The notes under the pieces are model-generated. The model did not search any database and was not told where the DNA came from. It saw only the letters and a program-made list of their open reading frames with translations. Made by a program: the position numbers and the translations under genes. DNA of 64,000 bases from Marinagarivorans algicola (GTDB lineage: Bacteria > Pseudomonadota > Gammaproteobacteria > Pseudomonadales > Cellvibrionaceae): positions 41,066 through 105,065 of the forward strand of contig NZ_LGAK01000017.1 in assembly GCF_001292705.1 (NCBI RefSeq), in the 5' to 3' direction. Below are positions 31,617 through 41,142 of the stretch, piece after piece (the first letter of the stretch is position 1; every line of letters begins with the position of its first letter).

Positions 31617-32851
31617 TGCCTGATCTTTGTTGTTTGGCGCGCAAACTAAAAATACTGGCGTGCTTTGTCTTTTTACCAACCGTTTTACTGGCAGGCTGTG
31701 CAGCGAAAGATGCCGCTTTGGTTCCTGCTGAATTAGTGGCTTTTGAATCGACTGCACATATTAAAACCGCTTGGCATTCATCGCTCGATGGCAATGCTCG
31801 CAGCACAGGAATTGGCCCGTTTAAGTCGGGTCGTGTGTACAGCCGACCATTATTTGGTGGGGGTAATTATGAGCGCTTCTATTTAGCACTACAAGACGAC
31901 ACATTATTTGCCGTCACTAAAAAAGGGCGTGTATTTGCTGTTAACAAAAAAAACGGTAAGCGCTTATGGCGCGTCGATTTGAAGCGTGAAATCAGTGCGG
32001 GCATTAGTTTGCAAGGCAACACGTTATTTGTGGCCACTATTAAAGGGCAGGTGTTGGCGTTATCGGCTGATGACGGCAAAGTGCTGTGGACGGCACAGGC
32101 GACAACGGAAGTTATTGCTCCGCCACAAAGTAATGGTCGCGAAGTACTTGTAAGCGCCATTGATGGCCGTTTATTTGCCTTTAATGCAGACACTGGCGAG
32201 AAACTGTGGAATTACGACCACCCTCAACCATTGTTAACATTTCGCTCGCAGGCATCGCCCTTGCTCGTTGGTAGGCAAGCCTTTATTGCCTTTGATAACG
32301 GACAGCTATTGAGCTTTGGCACTCGCAACGGTGATTTAAAATGGGCAACACGTGTTAGTCAACCACAAGGTATTACGGAATTAGAGCGTGCTGTTGACTT
32401 GGATGTTACCCCGGTTGCCGATGGACCCTTTATTTATGCGGCTGGTGCTAATGGCCGTATTGTGGCGGTCACTAAAGGTACGGGTAAAATATCATGGGCT
32501 GAAGATGCCAGTATTTTTAACGAGCTATCACTAAATGATGACGCAGTATTTTATGTTGATGAAAATAGCCATGTCTTTTCTCGTCGTTTAAGCTCGGGTA
32601 CTAAGACGTGGGAGAGTGATGTTTTACACCGTCGTGGCGTTGGCTCGCCGAGCGTGGTGGGTGAATTTTTAGCAATGATTGATAGCTATAATATGCTGCA
32701 AGTATTAGATGCACAAACGGGTAAGTTGGCTGCACGTAGGCCTTTACTTGGCAATGGTTATGCATCGCCATTGCTGGTAGATGGCGATACCATTTATACC
32801 TTGAGTAATAATGGTTCCTTAAGCGCTTATCGTATTATCGCTAAAAAGTAA
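31616..32851 (+). CDS. bamB: Outer membrane assembly lipoprotein BamB
   Basis: 411 residues. The signal peptide ends in LLAGC (Cys27). The body is an eight-bladed PQQ-type beta propeller with repeats such as RVFAVNKKNGKRLWRVDL and VLALSADDGKVLWTA. It is a BAM-complex partner for outer-membrane proteins. The start overlaps the yfgM stop by one base. Confidence 0.96.
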   Translation: MPDLCCLARKLKILACFVFLPTVLLAGCAAKDAALVPAELVAFESTAHIKTAWHSSLDGNARSTGIGPFKSGRVYSRPLFGGGNYERFYLALQDDTLFAVTKKGRVFAVNKKNGKRLWRVDLKREISAGISLQGNTLFVATIKGQVLALSADDGKVLWTAQATTEVIAPPQSNGREVLVSAIDGRLFAFNADTGEKLWNYDHPQPLLTFRSQASPLLVGRQAFIAFDNGQLLSFGTRNGDLKWATRVSQPQGITELERAVDLDVTPVADGPFIYAAGANGRIVAVTKGTGKISWAEDASIFNELSLNDDAVFYVDENSHVFSRRLSSGTKTWESDVLHRRGVGSPSVVGEFLAMIDSYNMLQVLDAQTGKLAARRPLLGNGYASPLLVDGDTIYTLSNNGSLSAYRIIAKK

Positions 32852-32869
32852 GCTGACCGGGCTCTTTTT

Positions 32870-32900
32870 AAAACCTCTGCTATTGCGGGGGTTTTGTTGT
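32870..32900 (+). terminator. Rho-independent terminator after bamB
   Basis: AAAACCTCTGC (32870-32880) pairs with GCGGGGGTTTT (32885-32895), with two wobble pairs, then TGTTGTTT. Confidence 0.75.
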
Positions 32901-33005
32901 TTATGAATGTTGGGCTTTTAAAAATAGCCAGTATTCCATTTGTTTTATTGACTGTGTTTGGCTTTGAGGTTTTATACCTTTTAGCAAACCAATTTGGTTA
33001 ACTTT

Positions 33006-34583
33006 ATGATTCCTGTAATTGCTCTTGTTGGGCGCCCTAATGTGGGTAAATCCACGCTCTTCAACCGCTTAACAAAGTCGCGTGATGCGTTAGTGGCTAA
33101 CTATGCTGGGTTAACACGCGACCGAAAGTATGGCGAGGCTGTGTACGATGAGCAGCGCTATATTGTGATCGATACTGGCGGCTTAAGTGGTGATGAGGAC
33201 GGCATTGATGCTGCTATGGCCGATCAATCGCGCTTGGCCATAGAAGAAGCCGATTTAGTCGTATTTATGGTGGATAGTCGAGCAGGATTAACCGCCGGTG
33301 ATGAGCAAATTGCACAATTTTTGCGCCTGCGTGATAAGCCAATTTTATTAGTGGCCAATAAAATTGATGGACAAAATCACGATGTGGTAACGGCGGCCTT
33401 CTTTGAATTAGGATTGGGAGATGTGCACGGTATTGCGGCGGCACATGGCCGTGGTGTAAACCAGCTACTCGAAGGTATCTTTAAGCAACTCCCTACTGTC
33501 GAGATGCCCGAAGAGCCAGATTCCCCTAGTGGTGAAGCCGGTATTAAAATCGCGGTTGTTGGACGCCCAAATGTGGGAAAGTCGACACTCGTTAATCGCA
33601 TGCTTGGTGAAGACCGTGTCGTGGTCTACGATATGCCGGGTACAACGCGCGATAGCGTGTACATTAATTACGAGCGCTTTGGTCAGCATTATACGTTAAT
33701 CGATACTGCAGGTATTCGCCGTCGCAAAAACATTAACTTAGCGGTAGAGAAATTCTCTATTGTTAAAACGTTGCAGGCCATTGGTGATGCGAATGTGGTT
33801 GTGCTAATGATTGATGCTGCCGAAGGTGTGGTCGATCAAGACCTGCACTTAATGGGGCAGGTGATTGATGCCGGGCGCGCCTTGGTCGTTGGGCTCAATA
33901 AATGGGACGGCCTAGAGCAAGAACATAAGAGCTATGTCAAAAGTGAACTTGAGCGCAAATTACGTTTTATTGATTTTGCTGACTTTCATTTTATTTCGGC
34001 GTTACATGGCACCGGCGTAGGGCATTTGTATGAGTCTATCGAAAAAGCTTATCATTCAGCCACTGATAAACTCTCAACCAATTATTTAACGCGTATATTA
34101 GAGGGGGCGATTGCCACGCATCAGCCACCGATGATTAATAATCGACGTATTAAATTGCGTTATGCGCATCCTGGTGGCAGTAACCCTCCTATTATTGTTA
34201 TCCACGGTAATCAAACCGAGTCGGTTCCTGCGCATTATAAAAAGTACTTAGAAAAGGCTTTTCGCAAAGCCCTAGATTTGCATGGTACGCCCGTGCGTTT
34301 ACAGTTTAAATCGACCGAAAACCCTTATGAGGGTCGTAAAAATAAACTGACTCAGCAGCAGCAAGTAGCCAAAAAGCGCAAGATAGCCTCAATGGCAAAC
34401 AAGCGAATGAAAGGCGCGCCTAAGGTGGCATCAAAAGGCGCGGGCAGTCCTTCGGTTGCAGGTAAAAAGGTGACTCTGGGTACAAAGGCGGTTATCGGGA
34501 AAAAAGCTGCTTCCACTAAAAAGGTGGCACCTGCAACAAAAAAGGCCGTGCCAGGCAAAAAGAATACGTCTAAAAAGCGCTAA
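33006..34583 (+). CDS. der: Ribosome assembly GTPase Der, with long lysine-rich tail
   Basis: 525 residues from MIPVIALVG at 33006. There are two tandem GTPase domains, each with GRPNVGKST (starting near residues 9 and 186), then a KH-like domain. It acts in 50S subunit assembly. The family is usually about 490 residues; here the last 60-70 residues are a low-complexity K/A/T/P/G tail ([16 protein letters not shown] and similar), like a histone H1 tail. The ribosome site is weak, and a 13-bp palindrome AACCAATTTGGTT (32987-32999) sits just before the start. Confidence 0.96.
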   Translation: MIPVIALVGRPNVGKSTLFNRLTKSRDALVANYAGLTRDRKYGEAVYDEQRYIVIDTGGLSGDEDGIDAAMADQSRLAIEEADLVVFMVDSRAGLTAGDEQIAQFLRLRDKPILLVANKIDGQNHDVVTAAFFELGLGDVHGIAAAHGRGVNQLLEGIFKQLPTVEMPEEPDSPSGEAGIKIAVVGRPNVGKSTLVNRMLGEDRVVVYDMPGTTRDSVYINYERFGQHYTLIDTAGIRRRKNINLAVEKFSIVKTLQAIGDANVVVLMIDAAEGVVDQDLHLMGQVIDAGRALVVGLNKWDGLEQEHKSYVKSELERKLRFIDFADFHFISALHGTGVGHLYESIEKAYHSATDKLSTNYLTRILEGAIATHQPPMINNRRIKLRYAHPGGSNPPIIVIHGNQTESVPAHYKKYLEKAFRKALDLHGTPVRLQFKSTENPYEGRKNKLTQQQQVAKKRKIASMANKRMKGAPKVASKGAGSPSVAGKKVTLGTKAVIGKKAASTKKVAPATKKAVPGKKNTSKKR

Positions 34584-34615
34584 TAACATATAGCGCTGCG
34601 GTGTTTTAGAGTTGG

Positions 34616-34683
34616 CTTGCAAAGTACTCATGTTGCTTGCATGTAAAGTACTCGTGTTAGTTTATGTAAAGAGCTAGTGCTGG
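34616..34683. repeat. About 24-bp degenerate tandem repeat
   Basis: Three imperfect units (starting near 34616, 34636 and 34661) share TTGCATGTAAAGTACTCGTGTTAG-like text. They fill the gap between the convergent der and rlmA genes. Confidence 0.7.
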
Positions 34684-34701
34684 CTGTGTTGAATCGATAG
34701 G

Positions 34702-35523
34702 TTACAGGCGTTTATAGCGGCTGATTTCAAAAGCGAGCGGCGTTGATAGCGTCGCTCGCTTTTTTATGGCGGCTTGTTTTTCTTCGCTAGTGCTCCAAAA
34801 GTAGGGAGTCATAGTAAGCAACTGATAAATTGAGGCTCCCTCGATTGTCGCGTTTTGTTCGATAATGGTGCTGCCGAGTCGTTCAAAACTGGGGTGGCCT
34901 TCTAGGGTTCTAAAGCCGTTGGCATGTGGTTTAAATTCATCGTAAATACTCTCGGCAAGGCCTTTTAAGTGATTTTTAGCGGGACCAACAATAATTAGTT
35001 GACCTCCGGGCTTAAGCACGCGTGCGGTTTCTGGTGGGTCGACCGGTGAAAAGACACTGACCGCGCAATCAAAGTTTTGTGTCATAAAGGGCAGGTCATA
35101 GGCGCTTGCAACAGCTAATTGCGTGTAAGCGGGTGCGTTATTACTTTTTCGTTTTGCCGCTAAGCGTACGCCGCCTTTAGCAATATCAATACCGGCTAAT
35201 TGTGCGCGAGGGTAGTGCTGCTTAATTTGGTGGCCATAAAACCCCTCACCACAGCCAATATCTAATAAAGTTTGGTCGTTGGCGTTATCTAAGATGGCAA
35301 CTAGTGCATCCACTAAAAACTGGTAATAGCCTTGATTTAAAAAAGCTTGCCGACAAGCCATCATGGTGTTGTCGTCGCCAGGATTTTTACTCCGTTTATG
35401 TTGCGCGAGTAATAAGTTGGTGTAGCCCTCTTTAGCAATATCAAAACAGTGATTATTGCTGCAACGGTAAGTGTTTTGGGTAGGAATTAGCGCCTGCTGG
35501 CAAGAGGGGCATTTTAATATCAT
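34702..35523 (-). CDS. rlmA: 23S rRNA (guanine-N1)-methyltransferase, RlmA family
   Basis: 273 residues. An N-terminal zinc finger (CPSC at residues 5-8, then CSNNHC) is followed by a class I SAM domain with LLDIGCGEGFYG. E. coli RlmA methylates G745 of 23S rRNA; the exact guanine here is inferred from the family. Its ATG overlaps the bepA TAA (TAATG), so the two are translationally coupled. Confidence 0.88.
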   Translation of the reverse strand: MILKCPSCQQALIPTQNTYRCSNNHCFDIAKEGYTNLLLAQHKRSKNPGDDNTMMACRQAFLNQGYYQFLVDALVAILDNANDQTLLDIGCGEGFYGHQIKQHYPRAQLAGIDIAKGGVRLAAKRKSNNAPAYTQLAVASAYDLPFMTQNFDCAVSVFSPVDPPETARVLKPGGQLIIVGPAKNHLKGLAESIYDEFKPHANGFRTLEGHPSFERLGSTIIEQNATIEGASIYQLLTMTPYFWSTSEEKQAAIKKRATLSTPLAFEISRYKRL

Positions 35524-37019
35524 TATATTCTTTCTTGTTTTAATTTACGGACATAGGCTAGGCGCTCTTCTAAACGAGCTTTCACAGACTTTTTTTCACC
35601 GGCTAAATTGAGAGCGTTGCGTAGTTGAATTTCTGCTTTTTCGTAGCGACCTAATAAAATAAAATATTCTGCACGAGCCTTATGGACTTCGAAAATATGC
35701 CCTGCTAAGCCGTGGGTTTCGGCTAAAAGGTACCAAACATAAGCATTTTCGGGGTGACGTTTGACGTGTGCTTGCAGTACCGATTCTCCGAGTTCGTATT
35801 GCGTCGCTTCCATCAGTACTTCGGCATAGCGGATATTTAATATGTGATTGTTCGGGGTGATAGCCAGTTCTTTTTTGAGAATTTCTAAGGCTAAATCAAA
35901 GCGCTCGTCAGCGGCATAAATATCAGCTTTTGTTATGCGTACCGCCAGTAAGTGATTATAGTTTTTAGCCAGTAATTCAAATTCTTTGATAGCATCATCG
36001 GGTCTGTTAGCATGAATCAACGCGTGCACTAACCCATAGCGGGCCGCTAATGGTGATAGCGTGATGCCGTTTAATTCGCTGGTAAAACGCTTCACAGCAA
36101 ATTGAGCGCTAGACTCGTGGTGTAAAATGGCACGAGCTTTGAGTATTTGAAAGTTTTGATCTTGCGGATACTGCTTGACGGGGTAGTTTCGGCTACGGTT
36201 TGAGGCGTCGCTAATCCGGCTTTCGGTAACGGGATGAGTCAGTAAAAACTCAGGTATTTTGGCGCGATAGCGTGAAGCTCTAAGTAGTTGTTCAAACATA
36301 TCTGGCATGGCGTGCGGATCATAGCCGGCACTCGCCATGGTTTCTATGCCTACACGATCCGCTTCGCGCTCCATATCGCGGCTAAAAGCCAGTGCATTAC
36401 TCATTTGACGACCCTGTGCGGCAGTCATTGCTGCGATACCGGCATCGGCATTACCTGAGGCCATGATAAGTACGCTTGCCAGCATAGAGGCCCAATTGAG
36501 CGGCGCTTGGCTCTTTTGGTATGCCACGCGCCGAGCGTAATGACGTTGGCTGAGGTGAGCGAGTTCATGGGCTAAAATAGAGGCCAATTGTTGCTCGTTT
36601 TGAGCAATTAAAAAAGTGCCGGTATTAACACCAACAATACCTCCCGGTGCGGCAAAAGCATTGAGGTTACGGTCATTGATCACAAGGAGTGACAGTGGAC
36701 GATCGGGTAACCCGCTATGCACTAGCATGTTGTCGAGTAAATTATCGAGATAAGCTTCGAAGTAGGGGTCTTGGGCAAGCGGAAAATAGGCACGATATTG
36801 CCTGAGTGCTTTGCGGCCTAAGTCATATTCTTGTGATGGTGAAATGAGCCCTGCACTATTTTCACCTATACTGGGCAGTTCAACATTCGCGTTAACTATA
36901 GATGCTGTACTCCCTGCAAACAAAGCAAGGCACGAAATTAACACAGTTGTTAACCTGTGGTAAATCACGAGTAGCACGGCAGATGAGTGCGGAAAATTTT
37001 TGAGTAAGTATAGCGACAT
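35523..37019 (-). CDS. bepA: Periplasmic M48 metalloprotease/chaperone BepA
   Basis: 498 residues. A hydrophobic export signal lies at about residues 15-45. The zinc site is AHELAHLSQRH, with the third ligand in MEREADRVG. A C-terminal TPR domain starts around residue 300. BepA helps assemble or degrade LptD and other outer-membrane proteins. It is the first gene of a pair with rlmA. Confidence 0.94.
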   Translation of the reverse strand: MSLYLLKNFPHSSAVLLVIYHRLTTVLISCLALFAGSTASIVNANVELPSIGENSAGLISPSQEYDLGRKALRQYRAYFPLAQDPYFEAYLDNLLDNMLVHSGLPDRPLSLLVINDRNLNAFAAPGGIVGVNTGTFLIAQNEQQLASILAHELAHLSQRHYARRVAYQKSQAPLNWASMLASVLIMASGNADAGIAAMTAAQGRQMSNALAFSRDMEREADRVGIETMASAGYDPHAMPDMFEQLLRASRYRAKIPEFLLTHPVTESRISDASNRSRNYPVKQYPQDQNFQILKARAILHHESSAQFAVKRFTSELNGITLSPLAARYGLVHALIHANRPDDAIKEFELLAKNYNHLLAVRITKADIYAADERFDLALEILKKELAITPNNHILNIRYAEVLMEATQYELGESVLQAHVKRHPENAYVWYLLAETHGLAGHIFEVHKARAEYFILLGRYEKAEIQLRNALNLAGEKKSVKARLEERLAYVRKLKQERI

Positions 37020-37571
37020 GTCAATCTCTAACGGTTCAATAAGCAGGTAGTAAGGCCAACATAGACTCAGCGCGCGCGCGCAAGTTGCATTTTAAGGGTA
37101 AACACATCAATTGTACGCTCTAGGTTGTGTTGTGGTTAACGGCTACGTTCTCCACTGAGCTGTCCAACCCGTTGTAACAAAGACAAGCTATATAGCAATA
37201 CAGGAGTGTAAAATACTGTACTGCCAAAAAATGACGATATCGCAGTCATATAATACGCTTTTCAATAACCAGTGATTGACTATTTACAGGTACTGCGATG
37301 GTGCGAGTGAAGCATGTGCTGAGTACCGATAAAGTCGGTTTGGCGACCTTGTCGGTACTCAGCGTCTAGATCATGCTTAACAATTATACCGTGATCATGC
37401 CTTGACCGGTTAAACCGATCTACGGTGAAGTTTGAGAACCCGTCGTATGAAAGCGCCTTAGAGGTTACAATTGGTAACGGTGAGTAGTAACAGCGCCACC
37501 AAGAGCTGGTTTATGGGCAGCGAGCTCTGCATAGACAAAATGCCCAACAACGCCTTGATTAGATAAAATAC
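37020..37571. other. 550-bp gap with structured segment
   Basis: No plausible ORF on either strand. It contains a (GC)n run at 37072-37081, the extended hairpin at 37310-37378 and further short inverted repeats (ACCGT/ACGGT near 37388-37426). It lies between the divergent bepA and tusA-like genes, so it must hold both promoters, but its length and structure suggest a non-coding RNA. Confidence 0.5.
37310..37378 (+). ncRNA. Candidate structured RNA: long two-part hairpin
   Basis: The inner arms GCTGAGTACCGA (37318-37329) and TCGGTACTCAGC (37352-37363) pair perfectly over 12 bp. The outer arms AAGCATG (37310-37316) and CATGCTT (37372-37378) extend the stem past an asymmetric bulge, and AAGTCG/CGACCTT adds an apical stem. 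No T-run follows, so it is not a simple terminator. No homologous RNA family is recognised. Confidence 0.4.
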
Positions 37572-37826
37572 ATGATGGATACAACAGATACCACCTATGC
37601 GGTGGATGCAAAAGGGCTTAGCTGCCCGATGCCATTATTAAAAGCAAAGCTAGCACTGAATCGTTGCGCCGTGGGTGACACCGTGTGCGTACAAGCAACC
37701 GATGGTGGCTCTGTGCGTGATTTTCGCGCATTTACTGAGCTGTCATCGCATATACTGCTGCGCTTTAGCGAATGTACCGATGATAATGGACAGCTTTATT
37801 ACGAGTATATTTTGCAAAAGGGCTAA
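37572..37826 (+). CDS. TusA/SirA-family sulfur carrier protein
   Basis: 84 residues with the family motif CPMP (Cys18) directly after the first strand, as in TusA, YedF and YeeD. These proteins carry persulphide sulfur for tRNA thiolation, molybdopterin or selenium metabolism. The adjacent perM makes it resemble the small tusA-like gene beside perM in other gammaproteobacteria rather than the main tusA. The substrate is not known. Confidence 0.85.
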   Translation: MMDTTDTTYAVDAKGLSCPMPLLKAKLALNRCAVGDTVCVQATDGGSVRDFRAFTELSSHILLRFSECTDDNGQLYYEYILQKG

Positions 37827-37886
37827 ATGTATTAGCCGTTTGTTTTGTATGGTTTGATTTTTGTATTACAGCTTGAGAGCAGTAGC

Positions 37887-38990
37887 ATGATAAAAATATT
37901 TGAACGTTGGGTCGATCGTTATTTTACTGACGAAGAAGCTATATTAATTGCTGTCTTATTGGTATCGAGCGTTGTGGTGCTGGTAACACTCGGTGTGGTA
38001 TTGGCGCCTATGATTGCAGCTATTATCATTGCATTCTTATTACAAGGAGTTGTGGGCAAGCTTGAGCAAGGAGGGGTACCGCATATTGCGGCGGTCAGCG
38101 TGGCCTTTTTATTGTTAGTGGGCTCTATAGTGCTGATTTTTTTGGTATTGCTCCCCTCGATGTGGTCACAGATCATTAACTTAGCCGGTGAAGCACCTAA
38201 AATGCTCAAGCAAACCCAGCATGTTTTATTAGAGCTGCCCGAGCGCTACCCAGACTTGCTTGCCAAAGAACAAATGAATCAACTGGTTGCCGCTGCGAGT
38301 GCTGAGCTTGGCGGTGCGGCTCAAAAAGTATTAACTTTTTCTATTGCTCAATTGCCGATTTTATTTGGTGTTTTGATTTACTTGGTGTTGGTACCTATTT
38401 TGGTATTCTTTTTTTTAAAAGATGGTGCCGCCATGATTGACTGGGTTGGCAGTCGTTTACCTAATAAGCGACCGCTTATGCAGCAGATATGGAGTGAAAT
38501 GAACCAGCAAATTGCTAACTATGTGCGCGGTAAAGTAATGGAAATCATTATTGTTGCTGGCGTGTCGGGGATTGTTTTTAGTGTATTAGGGATTAACTAC
38601 GCTTTGTTACTAGCGGTTATTGTTGGATTGTCTGTTTTAATCCCCTATATTGGCGCTGCTGTGGCGACTATTCCGGTGGCTTTAATTGGCTTTTTTCAGT
38701 GGGGCTTGAGCACCGACTTTATGTACTTAATGCTGGCCTATGGCGTTATTCAGGGGTTAGATGGCAATGTATTAGTGCCCTTATTATTTTCTGAGGCGGT
38801 TAAAATGCACCCTGTGGCCATTGTGCTTGCGGTACTAGTTTTTGGGGGTATTTGGGGATTTTGGGGTGTCTTTTTTGCCATTCCGCTAGCAACACTTGTT
38901 AAGGCAGTACTCACGGCATGGCCGACAGCTAAAACCGAGCTGAGTGGTCAAAATATCGAGCAAGCATCTATAGTACTCAAGGAGCCTTAA
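37887..38990 (+). CDS. perM: AI-2E/PerM-family membrane protein
   Basis: 367 residues from MIKIFERW at 37887; an upstream TTG at 37845 would overlap little and lacks a good site. About eight transmembrane segments are seen, two near the N-terminus and the rest after residue 145. The family (PerM, TqsA) is annotated as permeases or autoinducer-2 exporters, and the substrate is unproven here. It starts about 60 bp after the TusA-like gene. Confidence 0.85.
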   Translation: MIKIFERWVDRYFTDEEAILIAVLLVSSVVVLVTLGVVLAPMIAAIIIAFLLQGVVGKLEQGGVPHIAAVSVAFLLLVGSIVLIFLVLLPSMWSQIINLAGEAPKMLKQTQHVLLELPERYPDLLAKEQMNQLVAAASAELGGAAQKVLTFSIAQLPILFGVLIYLVLVPILVFFFLKDGAAMIDWVGSRLPNKRPLMQQIWSEMNQQIANYVRGKVMEIIIVAGVSGIVFSVLGINYALLLAVIVGLSVLIPYIGAAVATIPVALIGFFQWGLSTDFMYLMLAYGVIQGLDGNVLVPLLFSEAVKMHPVAIVLAVLVFGGIWGFWGVFFAIPLATLVKAVLTAWPTAKTELSGQNIEQASIVLKEP

Positions 38991-39094
38991 GCTGGTAGGC
39001 TCTATAGCTTGGGCTTTTAGGAAACACCTTGTTGTAACGCGCGCTCACTGTAAGCTACTCGAGTATAGGCGTACCTCAGACCTTCAATATTTTG

Positions 39095-39249
39095 AACTAT
39101 TCAGTCAAGCTAACAAGCCTCAATTGATAGAGGCTGATGGATTATTTTCGGGGTATTTAATGCCGGGAGCGCTTATATAGCGCCCATGGGTGGTTTGAGC
39201 AGCCCAAGCAATGACTCATGAGCGCAAATTGAGGAACCTCTGAATAGTG
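39095..39249. repeat. Interspersed palindromic repeat, copy B
   Basis: 155 bp bounded by AACTATTCAG (39095-39104) and CTGAATAGTG (39240-39249). Its core (TGATGGATTATTTTC, then GCCGGGAGCGCTTATATAGCGCCCATGG) matches copy A in reverse orientation and copy C directly. It lies between the convergent perM and dolP genes. Confidence 0.85.
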
Positions 39250-39289
39250 ATATGCTTTTTAGGGGTTGATAATATCTTGTACTCTATGG

Positions 39290-39913
39290 CTAAAAAGGTG
39301 CACGCTCGTGTTCGGGGACTAGTTCTACTGCACGTACAACCTTGGTGACACCCTCAGAGGTACTGGCAATATCAGAGACTTGACGTGCTTCGCTTTCAGT
39401 TAATAGTCCCATAATGTACACGACGCGATTCTCGACAACGATTTTGACGCGATTGGCTTCAATAACCTGACTATTAATAATTTTGGTTTTAATTTTAGTG
39501 CCTAGCCAACTATCGTAAGTACGTGAATAAATAGTGGCTTTACTGGCTACGGTTAATTGGTTATGCACTAAGCGCACGGCACTAATATCACGCGCGGTTT
39601 TGCCTGCTAGCTCTCGTAATCGCTCAGAAGGCACTTCGCCAGTTAGCAAAACAACACCGTTGTAACTTAAAAAATTGATATTTGCTTTTTCAAAGGCCGG
39701 GTCGGCTTTAGTGAGGTTGACCTTTAAAAACGTCGTAATTTGCTTGTCATCAATAGTCTCACCCCGAGAGCGCTGGCCTGGGTCTTGATGTATGGGGCCT
39801 TTATGTGCGGCTGCCAAAAAACTAGAACAGCCAGTACTGAGTATCATGGAGCTACTAAATAAACCATAAAAAGCTCCGACAGTGACCATTTTAGTGAGCT
39901 GTGATTTTGTCAT
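39290..39913 (-). CDS. dolP: BON-domain outer-membrane lipoprotein DolP
   Basis: 207 residues. The signal ends at STGC (Cys29), a lipobox variant. Two BON domains follow (ITTFLKVNLTKADPAFEKANINFLSYNGVVLLTGEV and IKTKIINSQVIEANRVKIVVENRVVYIMGLLT). DolP (YraP) supports outer-membrane integrity and the BAM complex. It is last in the lpoA-yraN-diaA-dolP group, which matches E. coli order. Confidence 0.92.
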   Translation of the reverse strand: MTKSQLTKMVTVGAFYGLFSSSMILSTGCSSFLAAAHKGPIHQDPGQRSRGETIDDKQITTFLKVNLTKADPAFEKANINFLSYNGVVLLTGEVPSERLRELAGKTARDISAVRLVHNQLTVASKATIYSRTYDSWLGTKIKTKIINSQVIEANRVKIVVENRVVYIMGLLTESEARQVSDIASTSEGVTKVVRAVELVPEHERAPF

Positions 39914-40023
39914 AATGCCTTATTCAATCAAGTAGAGTTGTGAAAGATGAGGGTTGCCATACCCTTGACGCCCATTGCGCGTGTGTATGACAGTGTTGTT
40001 TTATATTTGTGCCGCCATTGGGT

Positions 40024-40611
40024 TTATTCTATTCCAAATAGGTGATGGTCGATTAAGTCACACAGGCAGTAAATAGTCAGTAAATGAATTTCATGAATTC
40101 TGCCGCGCGAATCGATGTCGGCGCGTAGCTCGATATCTTGTGTGTCAAGTAAGCTTGCAATATCACCGCCGTCTCTACCGGTTAAGGCTACCACATTTAA
40201 GCCGCGATCATGTGCGGTGGTTACAGCTTGTATCAGGTTCGAGGCATTACCACTGGTTGTAATTAATACGAGGGTGTCACCTTCGCTGCCTAGGGCGCGA
40301 ATGGGCTTGGCGTACACCTCGTTATAATGTGCCGGAGTTACCATGGCGGTATAACTGGCCATATTACTCCCAAGCCAAATAGCTGGCAGGCTGGGGCGCT
40401 CTTTTTCGTAGCGATCAATTAAGGCTCCACTAAACATTTGTGCTAAAGCAGAAGATGGGCCATTGCCACAAATAAGAATTTTGCCTTCATGTAATAAGGT
40501 TTGTACAAGTATTTCGGCGGCTTGCTCTATGCGCGGTGCTAGTGTTTCGCCCACATTCATTTTGGCTTCTATGCTCGCTTGGAACAGTTCATATACACGT
40601 TGTGCTGACAT
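40024..40611 (-). CDS. diaA: SIS-domain protein DiaA (phosphoheptose-isomerase-like)
   Basis: 195 residues. The SIS fold is shown by ILICGNGPSSALAQMFSGALI and LVLITTSGNASNLIQAV. In E. coli DiaA binds DnaA and promotes timely initiation; it is closely related to GmhA, so a sedoheptulose-7-phosphate isomerase role cannot be excluded from sequence alone. Gene context (between yraN and dolP) favours DiaA. Confidence 0.88.
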   Translation of the reverse strand: MSAQRVYELFQASIEAKMNVGETLAPRIEQAAEILVQTLLHEGKILICGNGPSSALAQMFSGALIDRYEKERPSLPAIWLGSNMASYTAMVTPAHYNEVYAKPIRALGSEGDTLVLITTSGNASNLIQAVTTAHDRGLNVVALTGRDGGDIASLLDTQDIELRADIDSRGRIHEIHLLTIYCLCDLIDHHLFGIE

Positions 40612-40715
40612 AGTGACTTCGCAGTATGGTTAATGTGGGTGATCTAATTGTTTTGCGGGTATGATTATATCGTGTGTGGCGCCAAATTTTAACTCTCCTA
40701 TTAATAGCGCCGCTT

Positions 40716-41087
40716 TTAGCATTCAAAGGCATGGGTAAACCACTCAATGCTGTCGGTATTGAGGTTGGTAATACCCACAACATCAAAGCGCATGGCATCA
40801 CGACTACTGATGTTATGGCTAGCGATATAGTGCTGCGTGGCTAAAATTAATTTACGCTGTTTACTCGCGGTCACCCATTCGGCAGGTGTGCCAAAGAGGG
40901 TGTTTTTGCGGTTTTTAACTTCGACAAATACCCATTGTTTTTTGTCTTTAAAAATGAGATCTATCTCGCCTTGAGGGCAGCGGTAGTTTTGTGTAACAAA
41001 TACTAGCCCTTGCTGCTGTAAAAAAATTTTAGCTATATACTCGGCTTGAGCGCCAATTTTTTGAGTATCTGCTTGTTGTCTATCCAT
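40716..41087 (-). CDS. yraN: YraN/UPF0102 endonuclease-like protein
   Basis: 123 residues with the restriction-endonuclease-like core GEIDLIFKDKKQWVFVEVKNR (Asp, then Glu-x-Lys). The family resembles Holliday-junction resolvases, but its cellular role is unsettled. AAGGA precedes the ATG. Confidence 0.93.
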   Translation of the reverse strand: MDRQQADTQKIGAQAEYIAKIFLQQQGLVFVTQNYRCPQGEIDLIFKDKKQWVFVEVKNRKNTLFGTPAEWVTASKQRKLILATQHYIASHNISSRDAMRFDVVGITNLNTDSIEWFTHAFEC

Positions 41088-41142
41088 GACGGCTTGGTCC
41101 TTTATTGATTAGCGCTGTTGTATATATCGACTGGCCGTACCT

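Noticed and set aside
37375..37415. Integron attC-like pair (GCTTAAC ... GTTAAAC)
   Set aside because: The two motifs fit the core consensus only loosely, are only about 30 bp apart and are not mutually complementary; no integrase or cassette array is present.
40024..40611. Annotation as GmhA, sedoheptulose-7-phosphate isomerase
   Set aside because: The SIS fold is shared, but the lpoA-yraN-diaA-dolP order supports DiaA; I see no other heptose genes nearby.
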